DNA from: Apostichopus japonicus | Taxonomy: Eukaryota > Echinodermata > Holothuroidea > Aspidochirotida > Stichopodidae | Length of the DNA: 64,000 nucleotides | Assembly (NCBI RefSeq): GCF_037975245.1 | Contig: NC_092564.1 | Span: 14,943,984 to 15,007,983, forward strand | Direction of reading: 5' to 3' | Shown here: positions 10,487 through 22,060 of the stretch, in pieces | Layout of the letters: each line of letters begins with the position of its first letter | How positions within the stretch are numbered: the stretch's first letter is position 1 | Notes under the pieces: generated by a model | What the model saw: the letters and a program-made list of their open reading frames with translations, nothing else | Databases searched by the model: none | Told to the model about the DNA's origin: nothing | Position numbers and translations under genes: made by a program

Positions 10487-12904
10487 AGAACATAACTATA
10501 TGATCAAGATCACAAGTTGAAACACAGCGAACGGCAGAGAAAGATTAGTAAACAGCAACAAACAACACCGTGCGGAAAACATTATTTTCGAAGAAAACCC
10601 GCACAGACAGACCTTCAGTGAAATACAACCTTTTACATGGAAAATAATATACCGATACTGAGTAAGTAGGATGAGTATATATCTGTGAGTACTCATTTTA
10701 AGATAGAATTTAGGACATTTCCAAATATACAACTAGATAATCACGATGATGTAACAACAGAGAACAGAAGGGAAGATCGGAAAGCAGCAACTTGCGAAAT
10801 GGTAATTGCGCAGGAGAGTTAGGCATAATAATAATAATGTCAACAGTATTTTCGGGAAACACCAGACTGAGAGACAACGATATACAGTCGTCTACTTGTG
10901 ATGTCACAATTAATGTTGTAGTCTTGTCATATTAGTATCATGGTGAGTCTAAGTATTTCTCTAATTTTCTACATCTGCCTGTCTATAGCCTTTTTGCAGT
11001 CTGTTATACCAACATGCAACATCTACATAAACATTTAATGAAGAACGGAATGAATACAAAATACAATTAGATGATTCTAAATGACATCAAATACTCTATA
11101 TTTCGTTTTAACGCAAATGTTATAAGTACAATAGGAAAGTTATTGAAACAAAAGTTACAAACAAGTAACAGCCTGGCAGATGTAAGTAAACACAAACTAT
11201 AATAGCTTTGCAAATTAACATCATCATTTAGGCTTCATGTCAGTCTGTGCAACCATGTAAATGCTAGCACACTTTAAACCTGATTTACTTTACATCGCTA
11301 TTGTAAAACCATGAAGTAGGCCTATCCGAAAGTGAGTCCTAGCAGGTCGAACGTCATAGTAGGTCATTCCACTTACTACATCGAGCATTGGATATCGGAC
11401 GATTAAGAGAATTATAGTTAATCATGCCATATTGTCATTTCAGTAGGGTTTTCGCATGTTAGGGATAACATAATCTTCCGGGGTTACTAAGCTGACAGGG
11501 TTTACTTATTAATTACTGCTAACAACTCATTGAAGATACACACTTGAAAGACAATGTATAACCCTCTCAATTGTAAGCAGTTATAACAATTGTACTTCAG
11601 TGGTCGTTTAGTGAGTTAACAAAACGTTTACAAACTTTTACAACTAGATTCCTATAGAAGCCATATAAATATCATATTTAATAGTGACTCCGTTAGTTTC
11701 ATTTTAATTGATAACATTCTCAACTGGTCATCATATATAGTCTAATAAAAAATCGTTTTTATTGTTAATACGAGCAGCAATCTGTCAGCAATGTCAAGCA
11801 CAGGTAAAGAATTATTGTACCTTTTTACGAAAGCTAAAGGGGCTAATGATATGTAAAACATAATAACAGTTATCTGGTCAACTTTGACAGACAGTGTAGA
11901 CAATATAAATTGTACCTGTCATCCTTGCAAATGGGGATCTTCAATGTATCTACCAAGGGCGCTGCCATATCGACCGTAATGCGCGTAATATGTACTGTCT
12001 AAAGATCGCCAAAGATTGCGTAGCGCGCCGTGTACAGTATAGTCAACACGAACGGCGGGCAACAATTCGTTGCTAAAATGTACTAGTTATGAGTGGTAAA
12101 TGCCATACGTTAGCTAGACAATGTCACATCATGTTAGTTGGGAATGTACAGGTGCGCCTCCCTTAGAGAAAATTCGCAGTGATTTCAGAGACTACTGCGT
12201 GTTAAGTTTCGCGGAATTACATAGGATTGATTCATTTTGGACCTGTCTAGAGATTTCTATTTTGTCTTTTGTCATTATTCTACACAAAAAAGAGATTTGT
12301 TACTTTATACAAACTAATTTTAGACATGATGGGTATTCTACTAGACGTTTCTGATATTTCCGTTGTGCTGGTTGCTATGGTGAATTGGTCTCTCAATTTT
12401 AATCTTATCCTTACATTGTTGATCAATTGTAATAAAGTATTTGCCTGAATATCCACCAGTAAATGACACTATCGATTTACTTTAATGTCACGTCTACTCC
12501 ACAAATATATGTTATGGACAGAAATATCTTGGAATGTATCTTGGGAAGGTACTGGCTATACATACGTATAATTTATGTTGATATCGTCTTATAAGCTTAT
12601 TTTGGCTTGAATCAACTTTTGAAATGTTAATTAATTCTAACCCATCGATTGATGAATTTCTGGTGTTCCTCTCAAAATTTCTCAGTCTCTCTCCGAGGTG
12701 AATAATGTCCACATTTTGTTTTACAAACCTTTGAGGCCTAACTTCAGTCATAAAAGACATATAACTTTTTGCTTGGCCCTCTGCCACAGAGTAAACTCTT
12801 TTTAACCTCAACTGTTTTAACATTTAATCTATGTAATATTTCTATAAATATATCGGGATTTGTCTTTCCCACCGTAAGGATGCCTGTTTTTTCTCGTTTG
12901 AATT
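10487..12904. other. Downstream of receptor A, no firm gene
   Basis: AT-rich and conserved in copy B (46830-49233), with small indels throughout. Candidate polyadenylation signals AATAAA occur, for example at 11744-11749. B lacks about 60 bp around 12015-12075. No kinase exon of the type seen after unit C was found here. Confidence 0.5.
12512..12823 (-). other. Uninterrupted 103-codon frame, possibly non-coding
   Basis: A minus-strand frame starting MLKQLRLKRVY and ending RYFCP. It has the same length in copy B (48841-49152), with only about four base differences and no indels, whereas the neighbouring DNA has indels. I recognise no domain. It could be a small exon or a chance frame. Confidence 0.2.
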
Positions 12905-12910
12905 ACCTAC

Positions 12911-13867
12911 CAGGGCTGGAAATAAACGAAGGCCATGGCTGACGTATTTTCCAGGATGGCCTTGGTGCCCTACAAAAACACCTATACCATCAAAAGCCAC
13001 AAAGGATGTCGTGCCCAAATTCTTTGGCCGTAATTTAGCCGCTGTGCCCTTTCACTTTAATGCATGCAATGCCAAGTAGATTCATAAAACCATACAAGAT
13101 AAAGATCAGATAATAACAAACTATGAGTCATGCATGCATGTGTCTTTTCATAGAGAGTGATTTTTACATTATATTTAAGGGATGTGCCCACGCCCCGCCC
13201 AGCACTAAAATTACCGCCCAGCACTGTCTTAAAAATCGTGAATCCCGCCCAGCAGTATTTTTATCTAAAATCCTGACATTCCTAACAATATATTCAACAT
13301 AAATTGGGCCAAGCCTCTGCCAAAATCATAAAGACAAATAATGCATTAGTTACGCATGCGAGAAACATTGCTTACGGCTCTCAATCGGTCCCTTGTAAAA
13401 TCTCTTTGAAACAAACTAAAAACTTTTCCCAGGTACGTAATATATTTCACTAAAAAAAAAATTAAAAAATGTAAATTGTTAGCAAAACTAGTACTTGTGT
13501 ATGTGCTTTAAAAGCTACACAAGTGCCAGCATTCGGCATCCGAGCACCTTCAAAAATCGACAAATTTCTCAAAGGGGAGGGGGACAACCCTCCCTCTTAA
13601 ACCCCTCCCCCAGGACGGCGATCAGTATACCCGGCACTCAGGAAATCCTGGGCACATCCCTGAAATAAGCAGAGTTAAAACAAAGAGGACAAACCAATAA
13701 TATGTGTAATGTGTTCTGCTGCATACTCATAAAATCACATTAAGCTAATACTGATGTTTTTTTTTGCCTGTTTAGCAACAGAACTTTTTGGCCTTGGTGC
13801 CCTCCCAAATTCATAAGTCACAGAAGCCAAATGTCCTTGCCCTCACCAAGCCTTATTTCCAGCCCTG
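12911..13867. mobile_element. TIR element with CAGGGCTGGAAATAA ends (957 bp)
   Basis: The left end is CAGGGCTGGAAATAA and the right end is its reverse complement. A 6-bp direct repeat, ACCTAC, flanks both sides (12905-12910, 13868-13873). CAGGG ends resemble hAT elements, though only six target bases match. The same copy is at 49240-50197, so insertion predates the duplication. No transposase frame is present. A second element is nested at 13177-13662. Confidence 0.7.
13177..13662. mobile_element. Nested MITE with AGGGATGTGCCCA ends
   Basis: The left end AAGGGATGTGCCCA and right end TGGGCACATCCCTG are inverted repeats. The interior holds repeated CCGCCCAGCA motifs and a pyrimidine-rich block (CCCCTCCCCCAGGACGGCGATC) that recurs in related form near 19080 and 42810. 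It sits inside the 12911-13867 element. No convincing target duplication was seen. The equivalent in copy B is near 49510-49997. Confidence 0.55.
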
Positions 13868-16624
13868 ACCTACCTATAAGCTTTCCCGCATTACAAAACT
13901 TCTTTAACTGTGGTTTTTGAGAGACCTCACTCCAATTGGAAAGATCATCATTATCAAAACATTTGCAATTTCCCAACTTGTATAGTTATTTACAGCACTC
14001 ACCAACCCTCCTGCTTATTTGTTATTTAAATACCGTAATAAGCTCTTTTATAAATTATTTATAAAAGAAAAAAAGATAAATTAAATAGACATGTCCTTTG
14101 TAATACTAACAGTGAGGGAAGTGTAAATATGATTGATCTCCATGTTTGTGCCTACATTTAAAAGACAAGCTGGGTAAATATGAACATTTGACGAACATTT
14201 TAGACCTTGAAAAGTACTTTTTAATTATGCCCGTACGCAAATATTTTTCTTGTAATTTTAACATAAGGTGATATTATCCCATCCAGTTCAGTTAAGTATG
14301 TGATGTTTGGTCTCTTTTGAATTTCTTAGTACCTGAAGCGATTTTGGCTAGCCAGTTTTTATTAAAGAACAGTTTCCTTAGGATTGATAATTGTATTGTT
14401 TTATATTGATGTTTTGAAAGAAAATAAGGTGTATTATATTGGTGAATTTTTCACCGATGATGGTCACATTTATTTTGTCGTATCAAAATGTCGTTATTAA
14501 GCATAATATTCCAAATTTTCCTATCACCTATTACTAGGGCATAATTTCTTAAATATGTATGAACGCCTACTGTATAAAATTCTCCTTACAAACCAGAACC
14601 ACACATTTTGTATACAGATCTTTTTTTTTTTCACGAATAACGCTCCCACCCAGGGGAGGAAGGTATCCACGTCACGAGTTTAATTGGAATTCTATTTTTG
14701 TTATGCGGTATGTTACGTTTATATTAGTCAGGGAGCCTAACATTAAATATTTCAGTTTCGTTTCCTGATTAGGATTATAGGCTCAAACCATTATCTATTC
14801 CGTATAAAAGTAAATGATTTCTGCTCTCTGTTCCTTTTTTATTTGTAGCTCTGAAAGTGAAACTTTAGAGCACCTTTTCTGTTTTGTCCATTAGTAACAT
14901 AGCAACAAAATGCAACTTACACTAACCGTATATTAGGGAAAAAAAAGTGTTAATATAGATTAATTACTTGTATACTTCAGAGATGTAGTTCCAATGAACA
15001 GCCCTATTAACTTCTTTGTTATGCATGCAAAGTGCTTTATGTTTTATAGGCAAGAACATGGTTTCATATGTAATGACTTTTTGTTTAAAGATTAAGGTCA
15101 TTTTTGAAATTGAACACTACATTCTCACCAAACAAAAGAAATTTGAAAATGATTGAGAAGTAAAAGTCTTTCTTCAATTGCTTTTGATTTGCGGTACTGT
15201 GAATATATTTTCTTTGTTTTCTTGTTCGCTCCTACAGTTTTTATGTATGTCTATGGAGCATTTGATCATTGTACTAAGAGTAAGTTGAATGACTTTTTCT
15301 TTGCAAACACCTACGTCACCAAATATTGTTTTATGTAGAAAAGTTTTGTGAAGAAAGACATGAGATAATAGAGATGCAAAAAAAAAACTTTTGAAGTGTT
15401 ATCTTTTTTTGTATGTACGTGCCTTCATGGGGTATTCTTTGTGTGCGTTTATTTTCTGTATTGATTATCGTTCCATAAAATATCAGGAGAAATAATCCTT
15501 AAGAACAATATATTGGAATGATTGGTTTAAGAAGCCATTAAAATAAATGCAAAGTCGTTGGTTGTACAAGAATTAATAGAGATAGCTATAAATAAATGAT
15601 TACATATTGTTATTCAAAGGTATATATATATCATGATTTAAAAGTAAGGCTGAACAGGAGGGGTGGAGATAGTGGCAGTTTCTTCATTATTTATAATTAA
15701 CAAACTGCCCTTTGTTATTAAAAAGTGGCCTTTTTGTTCCAACATTAATTAAATAATAAAATTAAAAAGTACCCCTACGCTTAAAACAAACTATTGAAAC
15801 ATGTGTCCTCGGAAGGCACAGAGGACCCAATATGGAAAAGTTTTATGTAGCATTGTGGTTGTCATACATCCCAGTGCCCCCTTCAGCTCGCACCCCCCCC
15901 CACCCCCTCCCCCATCCCCGTCCGTCCAGATTGAAGCCTTTCCGTCCGCCCCTAAAGTTGAATTGACCTTGGTGAGTGAAAGAGGGTTGAAACCATGATT
16001 TAATGGGTGAAATCACATGACATCACATGACATCACCTGAATCTCTGGTTTGTACTTATATATATCGACACGTAACTCCACATGATAAAACACTTACTCT
16101 AAAACCGGAATCGCTACCGCTCACCAGAACACAAAGAATATGTGAGATATGTGAACTCATTGATCACATTATCATGGCCGATATTTACTTGACATTAGTC
16201 TTAGAAATTCTGATGAGGATATTGACAACCTTCAACTGTCAGCCAAAGAATGTAAGAATAATATTTGTTATTAGTATTTGTGTAATCTGGATAGAAGTTT
16301 ACCTCTGAACAGTTTTAAGTGTTATGATTCTCCAAGTTTTAGTCATATTTCCATTTCGTTTTTTTTTATTGCTCTTCAAACAGGTCGTTGCGTTCATGTT
16401 TACCAAATATTTACGTTGTAAAATATGTACGCAACAAATGCATTTTGCATGTTAATGGCAATTAGGGTAAGTATACAAATTTTAAACTAAAATGCATTAT
16501 TAAAGAATCGTCCTTTGAACGAATGAAGGAAAGTTTTCTTGATTCCCCAAAAAATGAGAATTCATTCTTCGAGATACCCTTTACGACTCTACACAAGTGC
16601 TGAGGATATGTTTTGGACTGCTCC
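13868..16624. other. Downstream flank of receptor A, no gene seen
   Basis: AT-rich DNA matching copy B (50204-52950). Several 60-70-codon frames are kept in both copies (for example 15153-15338) but show no domain, no splice context and low complexity. A C-rich tract lies at 15890-15920. Confidence 0.5.
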
Positions 16625-16628
16625 TTAA

Positions 16629-17440
16629 AGCAGCATTTTGCGTCCTTTTCTATGATTTTTCTCAACCTCACTGACTCCACTATGCCATAACGACATACAT
16701 AACTAGCTTATCTATTTATATTTTACTTCAAATGGTGGCATAAAAGTCTAAAAAATTGCAACTTTCAACTTTGTTGTTCTCCAAGATATTTTCCGTTGGG
16801 AACCCAATAAACCTCGCCCATAATATGAATATTTACACACTACGAACATCATTGTCGGATACGTAATATAACACCACGCTTGATTTGTGTACAGTCTATA
16901 TGGCAGTTGTACAAAGAAGTTGCATAACAACTCCCTGGTTGTACCAACGCAAAGTCTTGAATCTATTTTTAGCAACGGCTCATAACTAAACCTGCATCTC
17001 TGATTGGTTGAATTCAAACTAGTGGGTTTGGGAACTGAATGCGATTAAATTTGTAAGTGGAATACTCGCCAATTAACGATTTTGGCAGGGAAAAACTTGG
17101 CTAATATCTTAATTTGCTGTTTTGTGATTTGATGTATGAAAAAACTCGATGGACATGTCAAAAAAGTAGAAAACGGCGACCAAACGCAAAATGCTCATGA
17201 ATAAACATACTATTCACTGATTGGTGGAATTCAAACTAGTGGATTTGGAGATATGAAAACTTTGTGGAGGACACTTTTACTCGTTATCGACATAAATCGT
17301 TAATTACTCGCTAATTAACGCTCTTGGCAGGGTGAAACTTGGAGGGTATCTTAGTTTGCTGTTTTATGATTGATACATCTAAAAAAATCGATGCACATGT
17401 TAAAAAGGTGGGAAAAGGCGACCCAACGCAAAATGCTGCT
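16629..17440. mobile_element. TTAA-flanked non-autonomous element, 812 bp, copy A only
   Basis: TTAA occurs on both sides (16625-16628, 17441-17444). Inverted ends read AGCAGCATTTTGCGT and ACGCAAAATGCTGCT. Copy B has the precise empty site, CTCCTTAAATATCTG, at about 52945. TTAA target duplication is characteristic of piggyBac and Kolobok transposons; I cannot say which. An internal direct repeat of about 200 bp, beginning near GATTGGTTGAATTCAAAC at 17000 and again near 17218, shows a partial duplication. No transposase is encoded. Confidence 0.85.
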
Positions 17441-17444
17441 TTAA

Positions 17445-18302
17445 ATATCTGAACGAAATCTGGCTTGTCTAGTTGACGAATCGAATGTATCCAATATTAT
17501 CAAACATTTCCAAACTCAGTGGTAACAGCTGCTTTTCCTATTATCAATATATCTTTTTTTATAGTTCGTAATATGATTACTGAACAAGATATCCCATATC
17601 ATCGGATATGGTCGCAAATGATTGGTCGCATGTCAGAGGATGAGGAAGTATATCAGACAATATGGAATGATTAGCCAAGGTAATCCATGCGCAGCTTATT
17701 AGTACTTACTCCGTGACGATGTATTCATAAAATCATTTAATATTACTTTTTCTTATGAGGAAATGCTCCGTATAGAATTTCCCATGTTAGATAATACTGC
17801 TTGAGTCTTGTAAAGTAAGCACGCTTGTTTCTCTTTATAAATGTCACGTATACAGTCGTTCCGCCTTCGCTACTTAATTAACTTCAGTCTGTCGTCATAA
17901 AACACACTTAAGAAACTGAGTTTGCTTTGTTTGTATTTTGTTGTTGTTGTAAAAATCTGTGCGAAAGTTTACTTTCGTTTAATATGCTAAATTCTTCCTT
18001 TTTTGATTGTAAAGTCCTTGACATGCATGGCCGAACGTTACCACGAGACATTATAAAAATTATAATTATTATATAAGGCTTATGCAATGCATTAGGGTGG
18101 TCTATTTTTAGATTTGTGCTTATCATATCCACACTGCAAGCCTGCAAGTTGTCAACTGTCACTGAACGTTAGTATTTAGCACTATTTTGTTAGATCCAAG
18201 TTCAATTTCTATGGTTTAATCTAAAAATAATTATTCCACGGATAACTTATCATGAAACCAACTACGCGAGCGTCAAAGAAAGAAGAAAGGAGGGGTTGGG
18301 GA
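17445..18302. other. End of copy A and junction
   Basis: Matches copy B up to 18075, then becomes unique. No gene seen. The junction follows the AT-rich run ATTATAAAAATTATAATTAT, present at the same place in B. Confidence 0.5.
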
Positions 18303-19687
18303 CAGTGGCGTCGCCAAGGGGGGGGGGGGGGCAGGGGGCACGTGCCCCCCTGGAAACCTAGTGCCCCCCGAGTGCCCCCCATCTGAGATTTGGGTTGGTA
18401 AAAAAATATATATATTTTGTTATATTCAACTCCCATCATCTGAGTTGGTTTTTCACAAAGACAAAGAAGCACAGTAATTCGTATTTTCTTCAAATGAGCT
18501 GCGAAAAATGAAAAAGTTTATCCTTGACCGTCGGGTATCGAAGTCGTAACCCGCGCCATCACAACAGGTGTCGATATTTACATTGAATGTGTCAGTGTGA
18601 GAATGTGAGGGTCCGCAGGCACCATACCTGCCTATATTTGTGGACCCATATATTAACCCTGTTGTGTAGGGGGTGCAGAGGTCATTTGAGGTCAGATGCT
18701 TCTAGGAACAAAAGGCGAATGTTCACACCTGCATACTGAGCCATACTCGATGTGTGATCAAACTTTGGATTGCATGGTGAGATCCCTGATAGGATCCAAT
18801 AACGATGCTGGAACCTGTTACATCTTAATAGATAATGGGAGAAAACAAGAAGGACAAGAAGGGAGTCGGGGGTCATGCACACATTAATTCAACAAATGTA
18901 GGTTCTATTGATAGAGTTAGGCATAATATCGACAACATGTGGTTCATATCCTCTGCAAAATTCTGCGCGTTGTTAAAATCATTACCTCAAAAATAGCAAT
19001 TTCCGGAGATATCTTCAGATCGAATTTAGCATCAAATGTGGCATCCTCCGTATGCGAAAATTTTCCACCCCCTCCCCCTTAGACCCCTCCCTCAGGACGG
19101 CGATCCGTATCCACCTAAGTGCCCCCATCAAATGCTGGTGCGCCCCCTGTGCCCCCCCCCCCCCAGACTGAAAAGTCTGGTGAAAATTTTCGAGATACCG
19201 TGTTTACAAGCCAGGCGTCACACACACACACACGCACATACACACACACCCACTCTCCGCCTGCATAAATGCATAGGTTACGATTTCATCGAAACCAAAA
19301 ACACGGCTGCAGCACAGCCAGAACAGGGAAATTCATTGTTTTGAACGATGAGTCATGTAGCTCGCAAAGCGGACGTGTATAGCCGCTGGTGTGGCGTGAG
19401 CACTCACACATTCAATGTAAATATCGACACCTGTTGTGATGGCGCGGGTTACGACTTCGATACCCGACAGGAAGGATAAACTTTTTATTTTTTCGCAGCT
19501 CATTTGAAGAAAATACGAATTACTGTGCTTCTTTGTCCTTATGAAAAACCAACTCAGATGATGGGAGTTGAATATAACAAACTATATATATATATTTTTT
19601 ACCAACTCAAATCTCAGATGGGGGGGCACTCGGTTTTCCAGGGGGGGCACGTGCCCCCTGCCCCCCCCCCCCTTGGCGACGCCACTG
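18303..19687. mobile_element. Long-TIR element with CAGTGGCGTCGCCAAGG ends
   Basis: About 300 bp at each end (18303-18610 and 19378-19687) are inverted copies of one another, beginning CAGTGGCGTCGCCAAGGGG. The middle is a purine/pyrimidine-rich stretch with a CA-rich microsatellite near 19220. No matching 8-bp target duplication was found, so one boundary may be rearranged. The ends are hAT-like and it has no transposase. Confidence 0.65.
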
Positions 19688-22060
19688 CATTCTATGTGAA
19701 CGTACTCATTCAGTTGCCACTGATCAGGCGTAAGCTGTTGGAAACGTTATGACTGCTTTTGATCTGCGTGGCAATCAAGTAGCAAATTAAGTCTAAGTTG
19801 CAGGGAGACTTGTGACAGTGGTGACCGTCAGTTGGGGAAGATGGTTCAGTCCGGGGGATTGTGCATTCATCCGGGGAAGCCAATGAACCACTACTACGGG
19901 TTTTCCCTTCCGCCCTTTTTTCAATCTAAAAAAAAAAATTATCATCAAAACCTTGCGTTTAGCCTGCTACTTTTATAATCATATAGACCTAAATCATCGT
20001 CTAAATTTGCGACGAAATGGATCATTCGACGATCATGCTGTATTTCTTACATTCTGGGCAAGGATTCCCAAACCACCAATTCATAGGAGACGTCTTGAAG
20101 GACCGCAGGGCGCGCAGCTCCTTCCATTTTAAACTCATTAGTTCGCTTTTGGTCCTCCCATACAGATTCTGGTCCGTACCTTAATCAGTCAGTGAGTTTA
20201 TTATTAGTCATAGTTAGCACTATCTTGTGTTTAGAGCTACTTATGCAGACCTTTTAAAGTTATAATCCGAATATGCCTAAGACTGTACTATATCCAGTGT
20301 AAAATTTGTAATTTGTTATTTTCTAGAGGAGGACCCCCAGATCACCTCTATATGCTTCAACAACCCCAGTGCAGCCCACCGAATTAAATCCTACATTCGT
20401 CCCTGTCGTTTCACAAAATTCAGCTCGTACTTTAATCAGTCGGGGGAATTTTGAACACCCCCCCCCCCGCCCATATACACACACCTTGGAAATCCTGTGC
20501 ATGCCACTGGATTGTCATAGCGCTACCATTTTCCAAGCATTAAGATGAAGCGCCGCTGCATAGGTATAAATTTTAATAAAACTTTCAGTATGGCTAAATT
20601 GTCAAAATATGTATATCTGGCGAAGCGTAAAACAGTTGACAGTTTATGGTCCTATGATGTAAATATCCGGATGGGTGAAACTGGAACTATTACTGTATAT
20701 TGTCAGAAGTATTAAATCATAGGCCTATATTTCTAACTAAAGCAACTGTCAAACAAAAACCAGACATTTAATTTGGAAGCAAAATCAAAATAGAAGGTAC
20801 CGTTCAGTAGAAAAAAGTTATAAGCCTAAACTGCTTCCAAGTTAATTCAATATTTGAGTTGTCAACAAAATCGTATAAATGTGTGCGTTACTTAAGTCTA
20901 AAAGAGGCCAATTTAATCACTATATCAATGCAGTGTTAACATTATAAAACGACAAAGAATAATATAACAATAATACAGACGATGGAATTCAAAAGATACA
21001 TAGCCTTTGTGAGCACATTACGATTCATTCTGAAAAGTGTTTGAACATTAAGAGGATTTGGGTTCATTGCTGGCCTCTTTGTAATTTAAGTAAGAGGGAT
21101 GCAGGGGAGGGGAAGGAGGGCCCGAAACTTAGTTTCCAGTTATGAAGGATTTGTGTGTTACCTCTGTAGTCTATACTGATTCTCTCTACATCAGTCGGTA
21201 GATATGATATATATATATATATAGTGTAAAATATAGTATTGTAATGATAAAATTGTAAGTTTGTAAGTAATATCAAACTGAAATGTGGTAACCTTAGTCT
21301 TGTTAACGGAAGAAAGCGACTAATACTTATAGTCTGTTCAAACGTTGGAGGCACAAGAAAGTATACCTCCCCCCCCCCCCCCACGGAATAAAACTAAGGG
21401 ATGTATCCATACAGTGTAGAGTGAGGAGGCAGATATATATATCACTCCCCCCACTTTGCAAAGAAGAGGAGGGTAGGGAAACCCTCTGCCCCACCCAGTT
21501 ACTACGCCTATATGTGCATTCCTGGTATTGATCAAACGTGCTTAACATAAGCCTATACTGCTGATTCGAACCGATTCACGGAATTTGTCTGAAGTGCATA
21601 ACTAGGCACATTTCACGGTACGGCAATTACTATATGCGAGAGAAAGTAGCAGGATTTGTTTGTTAATTACACAAAACAGTTGTTAAAGAAATAAAACAGA
21701 CAAAGACATGAGCCTGTTGGACCTCATTTAGATACCTTTTCACAAATATGACGATGGGAGTGATACGTTTGCTCAAATAGTCTGAACCAACATTTACGGG
21801 CCCTGGACATTTGGGCCCGGTTCAGTGAATCGACTGAACCGCATATTTTGGTACGCCTGTAAGGGCTCAATATTTTTTGTCATGGAACAGAATCAACTGT
21901 TATTTCGCTCCGAATGTATATTTGTTGCACGTTGGTTACCTTCTCGGCACATTGTTTGAATAAACATTAATGAAACCAGTACTATACCCGACTAGGGTGT
22001 AATCTGTACAAACGGTAAATTAACTATGTGACACAGACCTAATAATGTGACTATAGAGTT
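19688..22060. other. Spacer between units A and C, no gene seen
   Basis: Unique AT-rich DNA with C/G homopolymer runs (20460, 21370) and a TA run near 21210. A sequence ending in CACACCTTGGAAATCCTGTGCATGCCACTG near 20510 looks like the end of a decayed hAT MITE. No supportable coding region. Confidence 0.5.

Larger units (their letters stand above)
1..18075 (+). repeat. Long duplicated unit, copy A
   Basis: Bases 1-18075 align collinearly with 30498-53579. Similarity ends abruptly at 18075/53579, just after a shared AT-rich run. The unit holds the last three exons of a kinase-type receptor gene, a long intergenic stretch, one tail-type Ig receptor and about 8 kb of downstream DNA. Copy A carries two insertions that copy B lacks (5466-5832 and 16629-17440) and lacks two that B has. 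The left edge is cut by the window. Confidence 0.9.

Noticed and set aside
15153-15338. 61-codon frame also kept at 51481-51666
   Set aside because: Short, low complexity, no domain; retention is expected given how similar the two copies are.
10487-18075. Kinase exons downstream of receptor A
   Set aside because: Searched by eye for the HPC, DFC, APEAF and ECW motifs in all frames; none found, so A and B are treated as kinase-less.
21064-21548. Overlapping minus-strand frames near 21.3 kb
   Set aside because: They run through C-runs and TA repeats and are not supported by any homology or splice signal.
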